Of a DNA stretch of 64,000 bases, positions 11,463-22,963 are shown in pieces; position 1 is the first letter of the stretch; each line of letters begins with the position of its first letter. The DNA lies in NCBI GenBank assembly GCA_948567375.1, contig OX419762.1, positions 67,001 to 131,000 of the forward strand. The letters run 5' to 3'. The position numbers were made by a program, and so were the translations under genes. The notes under the pieces are model-generated. The model did no database searches, was not told the DNA's origin, and worked only from the letters and a program-made list of their open reading frames with translations. The stretch is from Lunularia cruciata (taxonomy: Eukaryota; Streptophyta; Marchantiopsida; Lunulariales; Lunulariaceae).

Positions 11463-13569
11463 TCCTCGAAGTTACGCAACCATAGTGGGCAAATGTCAAT
11501 TTTAACAACCACTTGCCAAATGTCATGAGATAAGTCTCTTTATTTGTGGATGTGATCTGAATGACTCACTTTGCCCTGGTCCTTCCGATAACATCCTTCA
11601 GTTAAAGTGTTGGCGGTAGGGACAATACTGACGTTAATCCATGTAAAACTGCCACGTAGCCCCTAAACTCAGTAGACCACTGCTATCCGGCTTCGTCCGC
11701 AAGTGAAGGTGAACTGAAGAGTAAACAACGAAAAAGCCGCTCGTGCGGTATGCAAGCATGAAATTGGTTTCGGCTCCTCGTTGCTGTGCCGCGAACTGTT
11801 AGTTCTACGTACTTTTCGGCTGTCTTCTGACTCGTAGGAATGTGCGGAGACGGTGAAACTTTAAATGGTCGTTCCACCGTCAGAGAAAGCCTACCGAGAA
11901 ATGTGGAGTAGAAGGCAACCTTTCAGCCAAATTTGAAGTAAATTGCGCGACTATGAGATCAAAACTACGGAGTTTTGATGTTGAGATTCTACAACAGTAA
12001 GTTTTAGGTGATATCGATGTTTCAAGACCTTTCCAACATGTGCTGGTTTAGGGATTCGTTTTCAGTCCTTCACATATAGGATTTCCTTGCACTTAGAAAC
12101 GCGTTCACAGATTCCTGATCACCGGTTGCGAGGGCATACGGGCCGAGAAAATGAGGTGTGCGCAAGGACTTTGCTAGGGTAAAAAGCTGCAGCATTGCCT
12201 CAGAGAGAACTCAATCGAAGTTGGAAATAGTGCAGGAACTGAGTTTCTGAATTCGTCTGTCTGTCTTCCCCGTTCACCACCCGCCATGTCTTCCCCGTTC
12301 ACCACCTTGCACATGGTGCTCTCTTCAATCTTATCCTCCCGCGATTGAGCAGGGCGAATATATTAGCGCTATTGTTCGATATGGAAGCGGATTAGTGTGG
12401 AGAAATACTGCAGTTACGCAGTTGCGCAATCTTGGAGGACAACTTAGCGTTTGGGGACGTGTTACTGAAAACGTCAACTGGATGAGAAAAAATGAAGTTC
12501 GACAATCTACAGAACTAACTAACTATGTACGTTTATATTCAGAAGATTGACTGTATGGAGGATTTCTACCTTCTACAGCACGGTCATCACAGAAATCTGT
12601 TCGTTCCAAACTTTGATGCCTTCCAGCATAAAATCGACGAAAAAAGAGTCCTGCACATTTCACGAAGAATGAAGCAAGTGTAATAAACCCGCGATCCTGC
12701 GGTCTTCATGACAGAGAGCGCGCTGCACCACAGTTCTCGCGACGAATCTACCATCGAGGAACACCAACGATCGCATAAACTGAAGATTACTGCAGGATCT
12801 CAAACAGATGACATCGTACTCTTCCCGGACCACTGAATCTGCTTTAGAAACCAGGCTCGCAGAAATAGGACGCAGAGAATCGACCTCAATCAACTCGAAC
12901 CACACAGTGTGAACCAGCACAATGACGTGATACACCAGTTCAGATATCGTAGAGCTGACTGCAAGAATTTGAATTATGTCGGCATTATTTACACCTTCGT
13001 GGCTTTTTCACTTCCATACATTGCACAATAACGTGAATGGAAATGGCCGGATGCGCGGTACCCATCAGGGTGCCCAGATCAAATCTATACGTAAGCTGCT
13101 GGCAGCCTCCAGACCACTACCTGCTTGCAGTTCCTTATCAATCAGACACGATATCTCCTGGCCATTGTCTTCTCAAGCTGGACTTGTACATTCGCCTAAT
13201 ACACCTGGAGATAGAAATATTACCAACTCAGCTACCGATCTTTATATATTTCAAAGCTGAATCTTTGGACACAAGGCGCGTAGTCTTTTGTAGTGCACAT
13301 TCTTTCTCGAAACTTTTTCGGATTAAAACACTAGAAGAAAATCAACTGCGTGCATCAAAATGTACGACATTATCTGTTTAACCAAACAATTGTTGTTTGT
13401 AACTCCACATTAGTTATTGAAACGACATGGCTACGAGGTGGAGAACTACGGTGTCAACTTAAATCATTAAACCAGATCGGACGGACATGCCTCACGTCTC
13501 TCGCAGAATCAAACATCTTTGACAAGAATCAGAATTTGGTATGGAAAATACATGCCTGCACTAATTATA
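11463..13569. other. Region upstream of the SOUL gene
   Basis: Should contain the SOUL gene's promoter and 5' leader near 11.5-11.9 kb. A minus-strand open stretch at 12660-12935 (91 codons) has no recognisable family and no splice context, so I do not call it a gene. A 19-bp direct repeat GTCTTCCCCGTTCACCACC occurs at about 12262 and 12287. No transposon sequence is evident. Confidence 0.5.
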
Positions 13570-13836
13570 TCACTTTTCCCAGAAGTTCTTCTTCTTTTGA
13601 GGAGCGGGTGCGGAACCCTTCTTCACAGCTGCTCCGGGGGCGCTCTTGCCCTCTCCTCCTGTTTTCTGAAGAATGGGGTCGGTCTCCAACAACGCATTCT
13701 TGTCTAAAGCATCAGAGAGCCAGTCAAAGAACCCTTGCTTTTCCTCAGATTTCGCTCCTGCAGCCGCGATAACCTGTCCACTGACTGGCAAGACCATCTG
13801 TGCCCCGATCGGCAAGCTCATTGCAAACATCACCAT
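13570..13836 (-). CDS. Small hypothetical protein, probably a 3' exon
   Basis: Open stretch of 88 codons from the Met at 13836 to a TGA at 13572-13570. The frame stays open upstream to about 13896, and a CAG just before GCAAAATGG may be a splice acceptor, so this is probably the last exon of a longer gene. Parts: a hydrophobic stretch (MVMFAMSLPIGAQMVLPVSG), an acidic segment (GFFDWLSDAL, LLETDPILQK), and a Lys/Ala/Pro-rich tail ending KKKNFWEK. This looks like a small thylakoid or plastid protein, but I cannot name the family. An upstream exon with a transit peptide may lie at 13.9-14.05 kb; I could not define it. Confidence 0.5.
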   Translation of the reverse strand: MVMFAMSLPIGAQMVLPVSGQVIAAAGAKSEEKQGFFDWLSDALDKNALLETDPILQKTGGEGKSAPGAAVKKGSAPAPQKKKNFWEK

Positions 13837-13839
13837 TTT

Positions 13840-15399
13840 GCCTGGAGTTCCTTCGAAGAAAGCTCGTGAAATTCGTAGTCTGCCGATCAACAACAATCAA
13901 TTGCACAACGACCTTCGGAAATTTGCGTTCTGAACTGCTTGAGTTGGAAGAGCTGCTACAAACTTAGGCGTGTGCTGAGCAATGGCAGGCCACGAACTCA
14001 GCTTTGGATTGAGAAAGCGCTTTTTACTTAAGTGACTTTTGTGTGGCTCCAAGCATGGGTGGCATCCTTGATAAGGTTTTAGCCCGAGGGAGAATTTTGT
14101 GATTGCAAAGCTCCTGCAAACCCCGTAGATTGGGAGGTGTCAGAGCTTCCCTAGGATGATACAAGGGTAGTTCAGTATTACTAGCATGGCTCAGACATCA
14201 TAGGTGATATGATGCAAGGATAGTTCAGTACTACTTTGCATAGATTATCTTAGGTGCTGCAGGGCATGATATCTTATCGGTAAGAGGAATCTGCACTAAT
14301 CATATCGATAAAAGTTCTCCATCTTGACATTATATGGCTTTTTAAGGAGCGCGGAACAAATGATTTCGTGATCTTTATTACCCAACGTCAGATTAAAGCT
14401 ACCCTATTGTATTAATAAAAGAAGGCGACCGCGTAGAAAAAACAACGAAGGAGGTGAAGACCCCATCAAGCCGTACAAGGGTTGAAAAAAAAGTAAAATG
14501 GGGTTAAGCTTCACTAGAGTCCATGTGGAGAAATGTGCCCTACTGCAACTAAGATTGTATTATGAGAAATCTACCCTACTGCACCTAAAATTATATTAAT
14601 TAAATGACCCTTATTTATTTTTATTTATTTATTTATTTATTTATTTATATTTTTATATATATATATAGACGCTCCACCAGATGGATGAATGACTGAGCTT
14701 TCCTTGGTGCATAGTGTTCATATTAAACTTGGAAATGAACTATATTGTAGCCGGTAATTGTTTCAAAACTTTTGAAGTCCACTTCTGCATTTGCTCCGAC
14801 AAATACTAGGCACTTACAAAGTTCAAAACAATATAAATATAAGCCTTGTTTATACTAGACAACCCTCGAAACGTTGCCTTGCTATGAACAGCAGACGTAA
14901 ACATTAAGTTTCAAACTTAACCTTGCTACGAACTGCAAATTTGGCCTTTGCTGATAAGGATCTCGGGCTTTGTTGCTGTTAGAAAGATTTTCGATTTATA
15001 AAGTAATATATCCAAATCCATTAATATCATGAGAAGGAGTTACCTAAAATAACAATAAATGGTGTCTCGTAGTTAATTGTAAAACATTATTTTCTTTCTT
15101 AATCAATATTTTATTCTAGTATATCTCCCCTAAGATCATAATCAGTGCCCAGGTTACAGGAATGAGCTAACTGAGTAGATCCATATCATTTACAAGATAG
15201 AATTTAGAAGAAGGTGACCGCATAGAAAATACGGATGGGAAGACCCCCATCAAGCCGTACAAGGGAGAGAATTGAGAAGAAAAAAAAAAAAATTAGTAAA
15301 ATGGGGCTAAGTTTCAATAAAATCTATATGTAACAATAATAAATAGAGTCTATATTAGAATTGATACTAATATATGTAACAAAACTGCTATAAAAATTA
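13840..15399. other. AT-rich intergenic DNA with two copies of a 60-bp motif
   Basis: No coding exon found. Holds a (TTTA)n microsatellite at about 14615-14660 and two copies of a conserved 60-bp motif at 14421-14480 and 15206-15264. Each motif copy is followed by an A-rich run and then AGTAAAATGGGG, so the homology extends beyond the core. Confidence 0.6.
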
Positions 15400-15856
15400 G
15401 GGATATTTACATAAACACCCCAACAAGATGTGAAATTGCAGAAGTGCCTTTCATAAACCGTTAATTACAAAAATACCCTTGTTGATTCAGGGCACTGGTC
15501 AGGGACCTTGGCGGTTTTGGTTTTTGGTTCTCTGGTTTTAGGTTCCATCTGGAGTAGGAAATACCGTGGAAAAGATATCAGTATACGAATCAGTCATAAG
15601 GGCGATAAATTAACGTCTTTCCTAAATGAATTGGAAAATGGTGAAAAACCACTCTATGGTGATAAGCAAGAAGGAACTTCCTGAGTTGAGACAGAATCAT
15701 ATGTGATAGCAGGTAGGAATCAAAAAGGCCCTTCCTGCATTACCAAAAACCGCCAAGGGCCTAGCCGTCCCGAACCAACCAAGTGTATTTTTGTAATTAT
15801 CGATTTGTGAGGAGTATTTCTGCAATCTCACCACTTGTTACTTGTGTAAATTTCCC
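15400..15856. mobile_element. MULE-type non-autonomous element, 457 bp
   Basis: Long terminal inverted repeats: the left end starting GGGATATTTACA pairs with the right end running to TGTAAATTTCCC, with shared internal blocks (AATTACAAAAATAC; CCTTGGCGGTTT) giving arms of about 150 bp. Flanking 9-mers TAAAAATTA (15391-15399) and TAACAATAA (15857-15865) agree at 7 of 9 positions, as expected of an old 9-bp target duplication. No coding capacity seen. The end sequence GGGA... and the ATTACAAAAAT block resemble the element at 43368-43748. Confidence 0.75.
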
Positions 15857-17690
15857 TAACAATAAAGTACATAAACTAAAGGTTGATCATCTACCAATTT
15901 TGAACATGGATGTCTTCTAATCTAGGGACTTAAGAATCTAACAAACCGAGCTCTACGTTATTGTCTATACTAACCTCTATTTTTTTTATAATATTACTCT
16001 TTTTACTACATTCATCTTTCTTTCCTCTATGAAAAAATATAGAAATTATACTTGAAAGACTCAAATAGTTACAATTCTATCATGATGAAAATTTGTTAAA
16101 ATCTAGCATAATATCTGGATTATGAATTCCAATATTGGAATCAAAACTAAAAAACTAATTTCCATGGATAAGAATATATTTTAGCTTACAAAATATACAT
16201 TTGAACTTCACTTCTCCAAATATCACCAAGGAATATTCTAGTGTTGAATGTATATACTTACCTTAAAAAATTTCTCCTAAGGCATGAAATATAAATATTT
16301 TCAAGTTAGTAAGAAAATAGTATATTTATTCTATACTTCAACTGAGCATGGAGTTTCTATGTAGCTCTTTTAAGAGTGAGCTAATTTAAAATATGGAAGA
16401 TAAGTTGCCATACATAAAATATTAAGAACTAAGAAGATACGACAATGAATTAGTAGGCAGTCAATAGGTTTAAGATTCACATTTAGAGGTTAAGGTTTAC
16501 CATTTGGTCTGTTTAATTATAATGAAATTATAATATTAAATTACGTATCCAGAATAAGTAGATATCATTAATGAAATCTCTAGTGTTCTACCTCTATGAG
16601 ATCTCTAAAGAAAAGATATAGGGATGAACTTTTTTTATCGATTACCTACAACAAGATAACATTAGATTAGAGGTTAAGGTTTACCCTTTGGTCTGTTTAA
16701 TAATAATATTAACTTAAGTATCCAGAATAAGCAGATGTCACTGATGAAAGTTCTAGTGTTCTACCTCTATGAGATCTCTAAAGAAAATATATAGGGATAA
16801 ACTTTTGTTGATTACCTCTAACAAGATAAAGTAGTAAAAGATAAACTGAAGTTGGCAGCTGCTTTGATTCGTCAGTCTTTTAGTCTTGGCTCCAAAATTA
16901 TAACATGGGTTCTAAGAGAAATTTCTTCTCCACATAATTATTGATTTTGATTTTATATTATTTGATTTTGGTCTCATTAGATGTAAAATCAAGAGTTTGT
17001 TAATGCAATAAAATCAATAAAATTTGAAATATGCACTAAAAAAAACTACATAAATTCCATTAAAGAAAATCTTGGTATTTTTGTATGATTGGCAAACTTA
17101 GACTCCAATATTGATTCAAAAGGAGTTTTTCACTCTTTAGTCTTATATTCTTGGACTCCAAAATTATAAAGTGAGATGCTTAAGAGAAAAAGTAACTAAA
17201 TTTTCATTTTATATACTGTCTGTCAGGACTTTGGATTCTATGATTTTGGTGTTATTAGAGATAAAATCCAAAACCTTCCCTACACAACTATATCTATTTT
17301 AAATTAATATTAGGTGGAAATAAAAAAAATTCCTTAAATCAAAAAAATTCTTCATCTACAATTTAAGGTTATATATCCTAAAATTTATCAAGAGATCTTT
17401 GATCCTTAAGTCGAGTCAACTTATCATGATTAGAAGTAGAGTAAGTACATTAAAAGAGAAGTAACTATATTTAAAGGAGAAGTAATTATATGGTTCATTT
17501 CCCAAACAAGTTTTTTTTATACCTTCTAATATGATGATCTTTGATCCTTAAGTCATGTCAACTTATCATGATTAGAAGTAGAGTAAGTACCTTACAAGCA
17601 CCTTAAAAGAGAAATAACTATATTTAAAAGAGAAGTAATTATATGGTTCATTTCCCAAACAAGTTTTGTTTATACCTTCTAATATGTCTC
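15857..17690. other. AT-rich intergenic DNA with tandem duplications
   Basis: No coding exon found. Contains two local tandem duplications: a 194-bp unit at 16484-16677 repeated from 16678, and a 142-bp unit at 17394-17535 repeated to about 17689. Copies differ by scattered substitutions and small gaps. Confidence 0.7.
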
Positions 17691-17718
17691 TCCCTTGTAC
17701 GGCTTGATGGGGTCTTCC

Positions 17719-18290
17719 TATCACTTCCTAGTCTTTTCCCTTCGCTCTCTTACTGCTTCCAACCTCTCTCTTTACTGTTTCTTGTGTTCCTCCCCCACTC
17801 CATCCCACATTCTTCATCTACGGATTGTATCCTGGTTGGCTCTTACAACAAGTTTCCTATTCCTCTCGCTTCATCCACGCACTGCATCTTGGCGGGCTCT
17901 TACAACACATAGCATGTTTCCTATGCCTCTCTCTTTTGGTTGCATTGCTACTCTAGACTTCATTGTTTTTTACTGGTGAGCACTTACATCCAACTTTCTA
18001 ATTCATGCTCACGTTGGCCTTGTTGCTCTTGATTTCAAGTTCATTATTGTCCATCGGCAGTACGGTATTCTCAATTTCTTGCACTTATGCCTTTGCTGCA
18101 AGTTACTTTTTTGCACTTATACTTTTGCTGCAGGTTATTTTTTATGCATTTCACATTAAACCTTTCATACTACACTAACATTGTAATTCAAGCATATGTT
18201 GTTTATCGAATATGTGCACTTCATGAGTTCTAGATAACCCATTCCCAGAATGGCTTCTGCTCTCATTTACCAATATATATAAGAGTGAAA
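17719..18290 (+). repeat. Family A TA-tailed repeat, 5'-truncated
   Basis: One of the few plus-oriented copies of the family that fills 26-41 kb. It begins inside the family sequence, directly after a reverse copy of the conserved 60-bp motif core (17692-17718), and ends with the common 3' terminus CTCTCATTTACCAATATATA. Confidence 0.8.
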
Positions 18291-18308
18291 CAATACCTAT
18301 ATTTGCCT

Positions 18309-19502
18309 ACCACTATTTTGGTTTCCTGCCATATAGACTTTGATAGTTTGCTTATGGACATGTAGCCTTTGCTTATGGACACATAGGCACACCTTGTACT
18401 TTACTTCATTGGAGGCAGATTTTGCCTCTTTTGTTTACCCTTTCGTGAGATACCCAAACTCTTTTTAGATTTTTATTTGCTTCTTTGTTTGCCTTTATTT
18501 CTCCGGTTTGAGTTGCCTAGTCCCTTCCCATGTAACGTTGATGTTTCTTGCTCCCCACCAGTCCCTTCCCATGCAGCACTTATGTTTCTTGCCCTAACTC
18601 TTTTCAAACTTTTATTTGCTTCTTTGTTCACCTTTATTTCTCTTGTTTGAGTTGCCTAGTCCCTTCCCATGCAAGGCCAATGAATCTTGCTTTCCACTCA
18701 TATCAACCACGACCCTCTGCTTGATTATTTCTCTTTGTTGGGTCATGGATTTTCTCTCTATTAATGCATGTTTGTGATTTCAAAGATCCACTAGGTATGT
18801 CTCATTTTCCTCCTTCCTCTTACTCATGTGTATTCTTTTCTTTCTTGCCTGATTCTCATTATGCGACATAGACTCCTATGCTTATTTGTGTGCATGCACT
18901 TCTACTTTATTTCCACATTTCCATTTCAATTGTTCAATTCTTTCCACATTCCCACTACTTATGAGCAGCACCTTTTAGGGAACAACTAAGTTTACCTTGG
19001 CACTCTTGGATTTTCAAGCAGAAACTCAATATGAAGGGTACTGACAATTGCTTAGCTACTTCAGCACTACATGAGGCACTGACAAAGATGCAAGTGTTTT
19101 TGTGGAGGTTTACTATGGCCACCCTCTATTCCCCTTTGCTATTTAGTGTCTCAAGACTCAAGCATCCATAGCACTTGATGCAATATACTTTATATCATGT
19201 TCTCTTTTGCTTCGCTCTCATTACAATGTTACACTTTGACCTGTTTCTACAACCACACCATCTCATAGTTCTCGCATTACTCCACTCCATTCCCCAACTA
19301 ATTCCCTCTCTAGCATTTTTCCTTCTGCTCTTTGACTGATTCAAAGCTTGACCTCTCACATCTATAATGTTCCTACTCGACTCCAACCCATGTTTATCAT
19401 CTTTATCGTTCAAGCACTGCTTACTGGCATTTGATTTGCATAACATGTCCTATTACACTCAACAGTTTGCATGGATGTTCTCAATTTCACTTTGTTTACT
19501 AG
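18309..19502 (+). repeat. Family A repeat with its full 5' part
   Basis: Starts at the family's recurrent 5' end (CCTACCACTATTTTGG) and runs about 1.2 kb. Its 3' part is separated from it by the family A copy inserted at 19517-20462. The fragment at 20477-20648 continues it. Confidence 0.75.
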
Positions 19503-19516
19503 TATGTTAGATATAT

Positions 19517-20462
19517 TGGTAAATGAGAGCAGAAGCCGTTCGGGGAACGGGTTATCCAGAACTCATGAAGTGCACAAGTGCACATATTTGATAAACAACA
19601 TTTACATGAATTACAGTGCTAGTGTAGTATGAAAGCTTGAATGCAAAATGCATCGAAAATAACCCGCAGCAAAAGTATAGGTGCAAAGCAGTAACCTGTA
19701 GCAAAGGCATAACTGCAAGAAATTGAGAACACAGAACTGCTAATGGACAATAACTAACTTGAAATCGAGAGCAGCTACGCCAATGTTGAAATCTAGAGCA
19801 GCAAGGCCAACGCGAGCGTGGGTTAGAGAGCTTGATGTAAGAGTTCACCAATAAAAACTAATGAAGTCAGAGAGCAGCAATGCAACCAAAAGCAAGAGGC
19901 ATAGGAAACGTGTTATGTGCTGTAAGAGCCCGCCAGGATGCAGTGCGTGGATGAAGCGAGAGGAATAGAAAAATTTTGCTATAAGAGCACACCAGGATAC
20001 AGTGCGCAGATGAAGATGAAGAACATGGGATAGAGTGGGGGAGGAACACAGGAAATAGTAGAGAGCGAGGCAGGAAGCAGTCAGAGAGCGAACGAAAAAG
20101 ACTAGGGAGTGAAATAGTACAGGAGTGTGTGGATGTAGCAAGCATTTCGCGATTATGGCAGCAGAAATGGGTAGAAATGTAAGAGTGTAACATAGCGAAG
20201 CGTAAGAGGACAGGATAAAGTATATCACTCCCAGTGCTATGGACACTGGAGTCCGGATACGCTAAACAACTGAAGGAAGCAGAAGGCGGCCATAGTAAAC
20301 CTCCACGATAACACCAACGACTTCATCAGTGCCTCACGCAGTGCCGAAATAGCTGAACAATTGTCAGTACCCCTCATCCCGAGTTTCTGCTCGAAAACTC
20401 ATGAGTGCCAAGGCAAACTCGGTTGCTTCCAACAGCGCCACTATCAGCAGTAAAACAGCATG
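19517..20462 (-). repeat. Family A copy with 14-bp target duplication
   Basis: A 5'-truncated copy, 3' end at the left (GGTAAATGAGAGCAGAAGCC on the plus strand). It is flanked by perfect direct repeats TATGTTAGATATAT at 19503-19516 and 20463-20476. It sits inside an older, oppositely oriented copy of the same family, which resumes on the far side. A long target duplication with a truncated 5' end indicates target-primed reverse transcription, not LTR or transposase insertion. Confidence 0.85.
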
Positions 20463-20476
20463 TATGTTAGATATAT

Positions 20477-20648
20477 GTCATTCTCAATTTATTTCAATTC
20501 TGGTTATATTTGATGCATTGTCCCTTAGGGCTTTATCACTATTCTAGCATTGTGAATCATGTCTATATTACTTACGGATCTTTTGCATTTCATGAGTTCC
20601 GATAACACTTTCCTAAATAAAGAGAACAGCTTCTGCTCTCATATACCT
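20477..20648 (+). repeat. Family A repeat, 3' part
   Basis: Continuation of the plus-oriented copy interrupted by the insertion at 19517-20462. It ends at the family terminus with TGCTCTCATATACCTATAT. Confidence 0.75.
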
Positions 20649-20968
20649 ATATCCGTCCCAGAAGGAATTTCATGCCGAACAAAGAACTCGTTTGTTCTAT
20701 GAAAAGAAAGAAATGGCAACAACAATAGATTAAGCAAAATTGAGAGCAGAAGAGACTATCGAGCTAGTAAAAAGTCCAATTGAAAGGAAAAGGAAAACCA
20801 GAGAGCAGGTGGAAAATACGTTGAAAGGTCCAATGGAAAGAAAGAGGAAAACATAGAGCGAATAAGAGAAATGTAACTTGAGTGGAAAGCGGGTGGAGTG
20901 GAGCGAAGCGAATTGAAGAGGAGTACTTGGCTGGTTGGGGGCGAGGGCTCAGAAGACATGAAAGAATA

Positions 20969-21251
20969 GGGGTTTCAGTTAGCCTTTTTGGCTTCTCGCT
21001 TTTTAAGGGTACTATGGTGGTGGGTAAGTGAAAATGTCGGCAGTCAAAAAAGTTTTATGAGTTCTGAAGGACATGGTGTATAGAATTTTAGAGGTTACCA
21101 TAACCTCTCAAATTCTATGGGACAATCCATAAAATTTAATTAGTAAACACTTTGCTCATCATTTTGGTCGTAAACTCATCAAAAGTTGGTAATATTACGG
21201 GTATCACTATTTTGCTCGTAGAAATCCGGTATTCCCCTAACTGAAACCCCC
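20969..21251. mobile_element. MITE, 283 bp, TA target duplication
   Basis: Ends GGGGTTTCAGTTAG and the inverted CTAACTGAAACCCCC, flanked by TA on both sides (20967-20968, 21252-21253). A central hairpin at 21081-21118 has 17-bp arms with one mismatch (TAGAATTTTAGAGGTTA). No ORF. The TA duplication and short inverted ends fit a Tc1/mariner-dependent (Stowaway-like) MITE. A related element is at 48728-49076. Confidence 0.8.
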
Positions 21252-21435
21252 TAATGTATGGCAGCATGCTCTATGAATGGTGAACAGAAAACACGAAGAA
21301 AGTGAAGGCAAGGAATTACGAACAGTAAACGGTGAAGGAAGTACAGGCCTTCATAGTCTGTTCAACCAGTCGCCGCCAGGGTTTTATGTTAGAGAGTTCA
21401 TGAGTGCCAATGCAATTTCGATTATTCCAAATAAC

Positions 21436-21698
21436 TGTTAGATTTATAATAGACATGTTAGTTCCTGTTCACGCATGACTACTGTTCACGCATGATTACT
21501 ATTCACACATGCTACTGTTCACATGAGTTACATGTGAACACCTTAGAGTTAAATTAAGAGCACATGAGTTACACATTTCACACTGTAGAGGCAAAGGTGT
21601 GCTCTAAGAGTATGCTCATGTACTTATATAATCCCGGTTCTGGGATTACCAACTAGTTCAACCAATCGAGTACATACTGTTCATTTCATTTTCTCACA
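21436..21698 (+). mobile_element. Solo LTR of a copia-type element
   Basis: 263 bp, starting TGTTAGATTT and ending CTCACA, flanked by perfect 5-bp duplications ATAAC (21431-21435 and 21699-21703). An inverted copy lies at 31643-31872 and related LTRs at 34490 and 42533. The lack of internal sequence means recombination between two LTRs removed the body. Confidence 0.88.
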
Positions 21699-22963
21699 AT
21701 AACTGCAAAAGGCGACGGCGTGCGATAACAACAAGACAGGAAGACCCCATCAAGCCTACAAGGATAAAACATAAAAGGTAAAGAAACTCGATTATTTCCC
21801 AAGAGCATTCAAGAATGGTCGGAGTGAGATATACACTAACCAACTACAAGGCAGAAAGAATAAAAAGTGTCCTGATAGAAAAATATAATAATGCGAAAGT
21901 AATGGTCATAGAAAATGCTGGAAGTATAATAATCGTCACAAAACCTGCAGAACTGGAAGCATGCGCATAGAACAGATACGAGGCGCACCTGGCAGTACTG
22001 CAAAATCGTAGACTAGTTCTGGGAGAACGACAAGCAAACACAGTCGCAATATGCGAGCGAAAGAAAGAGTAGAGGTGAAAGAGATGACCGCAGACAGAAA
22101 CATAGAGAAGTGTAAGGGGATCCGAGAAATAGTAGAACAGGAGTGCGACAGAATGAGACAGGTCAGTGCGTGAGAAGGTCGTTGCGGGAGAAGGGAAATA
22201 CACGTGGGTCCTGTACAGGAAAGATTAATCCACGTTCCTTACGGAAAAGAACAAATAAACAGAGAGTGGTGTGACTTCAAGGGTATACAGTATACAGACT
22301 TCCGGTTTTACCTATATCTAGAGTATTCTAACTCCGTTCACCTGTGTTTTCCCTGATTATTTTTCAGGACTTCCAGATTTATCTTTCATCTAGTGTATAC
22401 AGCCTAACAGAACTACTATTATGATGTGTGATACTTGCGCGATAACTTCCTTTCGCAGTAGCTGTTACAACCATTGCCGAGGTACACTAAGAATTCGATG
22501 GAATTTCGATCTGTACATGACAACTCTTGTGCGCATGCAACTCCGTACTTACATTGCGTGCAGCTTTCTAACTAGAGAGTAGGAACACAGGCAATCCTGA
22601 CACATTAATAGGCGGCAACGGACTGAAGGTTTTGGCTATCTAAGATACAAGATATCTGAGATACAGAGACCTATGATGAATAATATTCTTGCATGCAGCT
22701 CACTTATCTAGCATTGATGGACAAAGACACCCACACCTTGACGTTACTTTCCTTTGCAGAAGGTTTACTAGGGACTGAGGAATTAACCTTCGCTCAGTTA
22801 CTAAACATACTTTCGGCCTCTCTACCAGTTTCTAGCACATGTTTAGCCCTGAGATGTAACCAGAGTATTGCGATCTACTATGCTGTGTGACAGACAGCTT
22901 TACCGGATTGTGGAGAGAAGCTGAGGAAGGGGTGGTTGCCAGGTGAATGAACCAAAAGAAGGT
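21699..22963. other. Region downstream of the reductase gene
   Basis: Starts with a copy of the conserved 60-bp motif (21709-21763). No exon or complete element found. The right part presumably holds the 3' UTR and polyadenylation site of the minus-strand reductase gene. Confidence 0.5.

Noticed and set aside
12660..12935. Minus-strand 91-codon open frame
   Set aside because: No recognisable motif, repeat link or splice context; could be chance.
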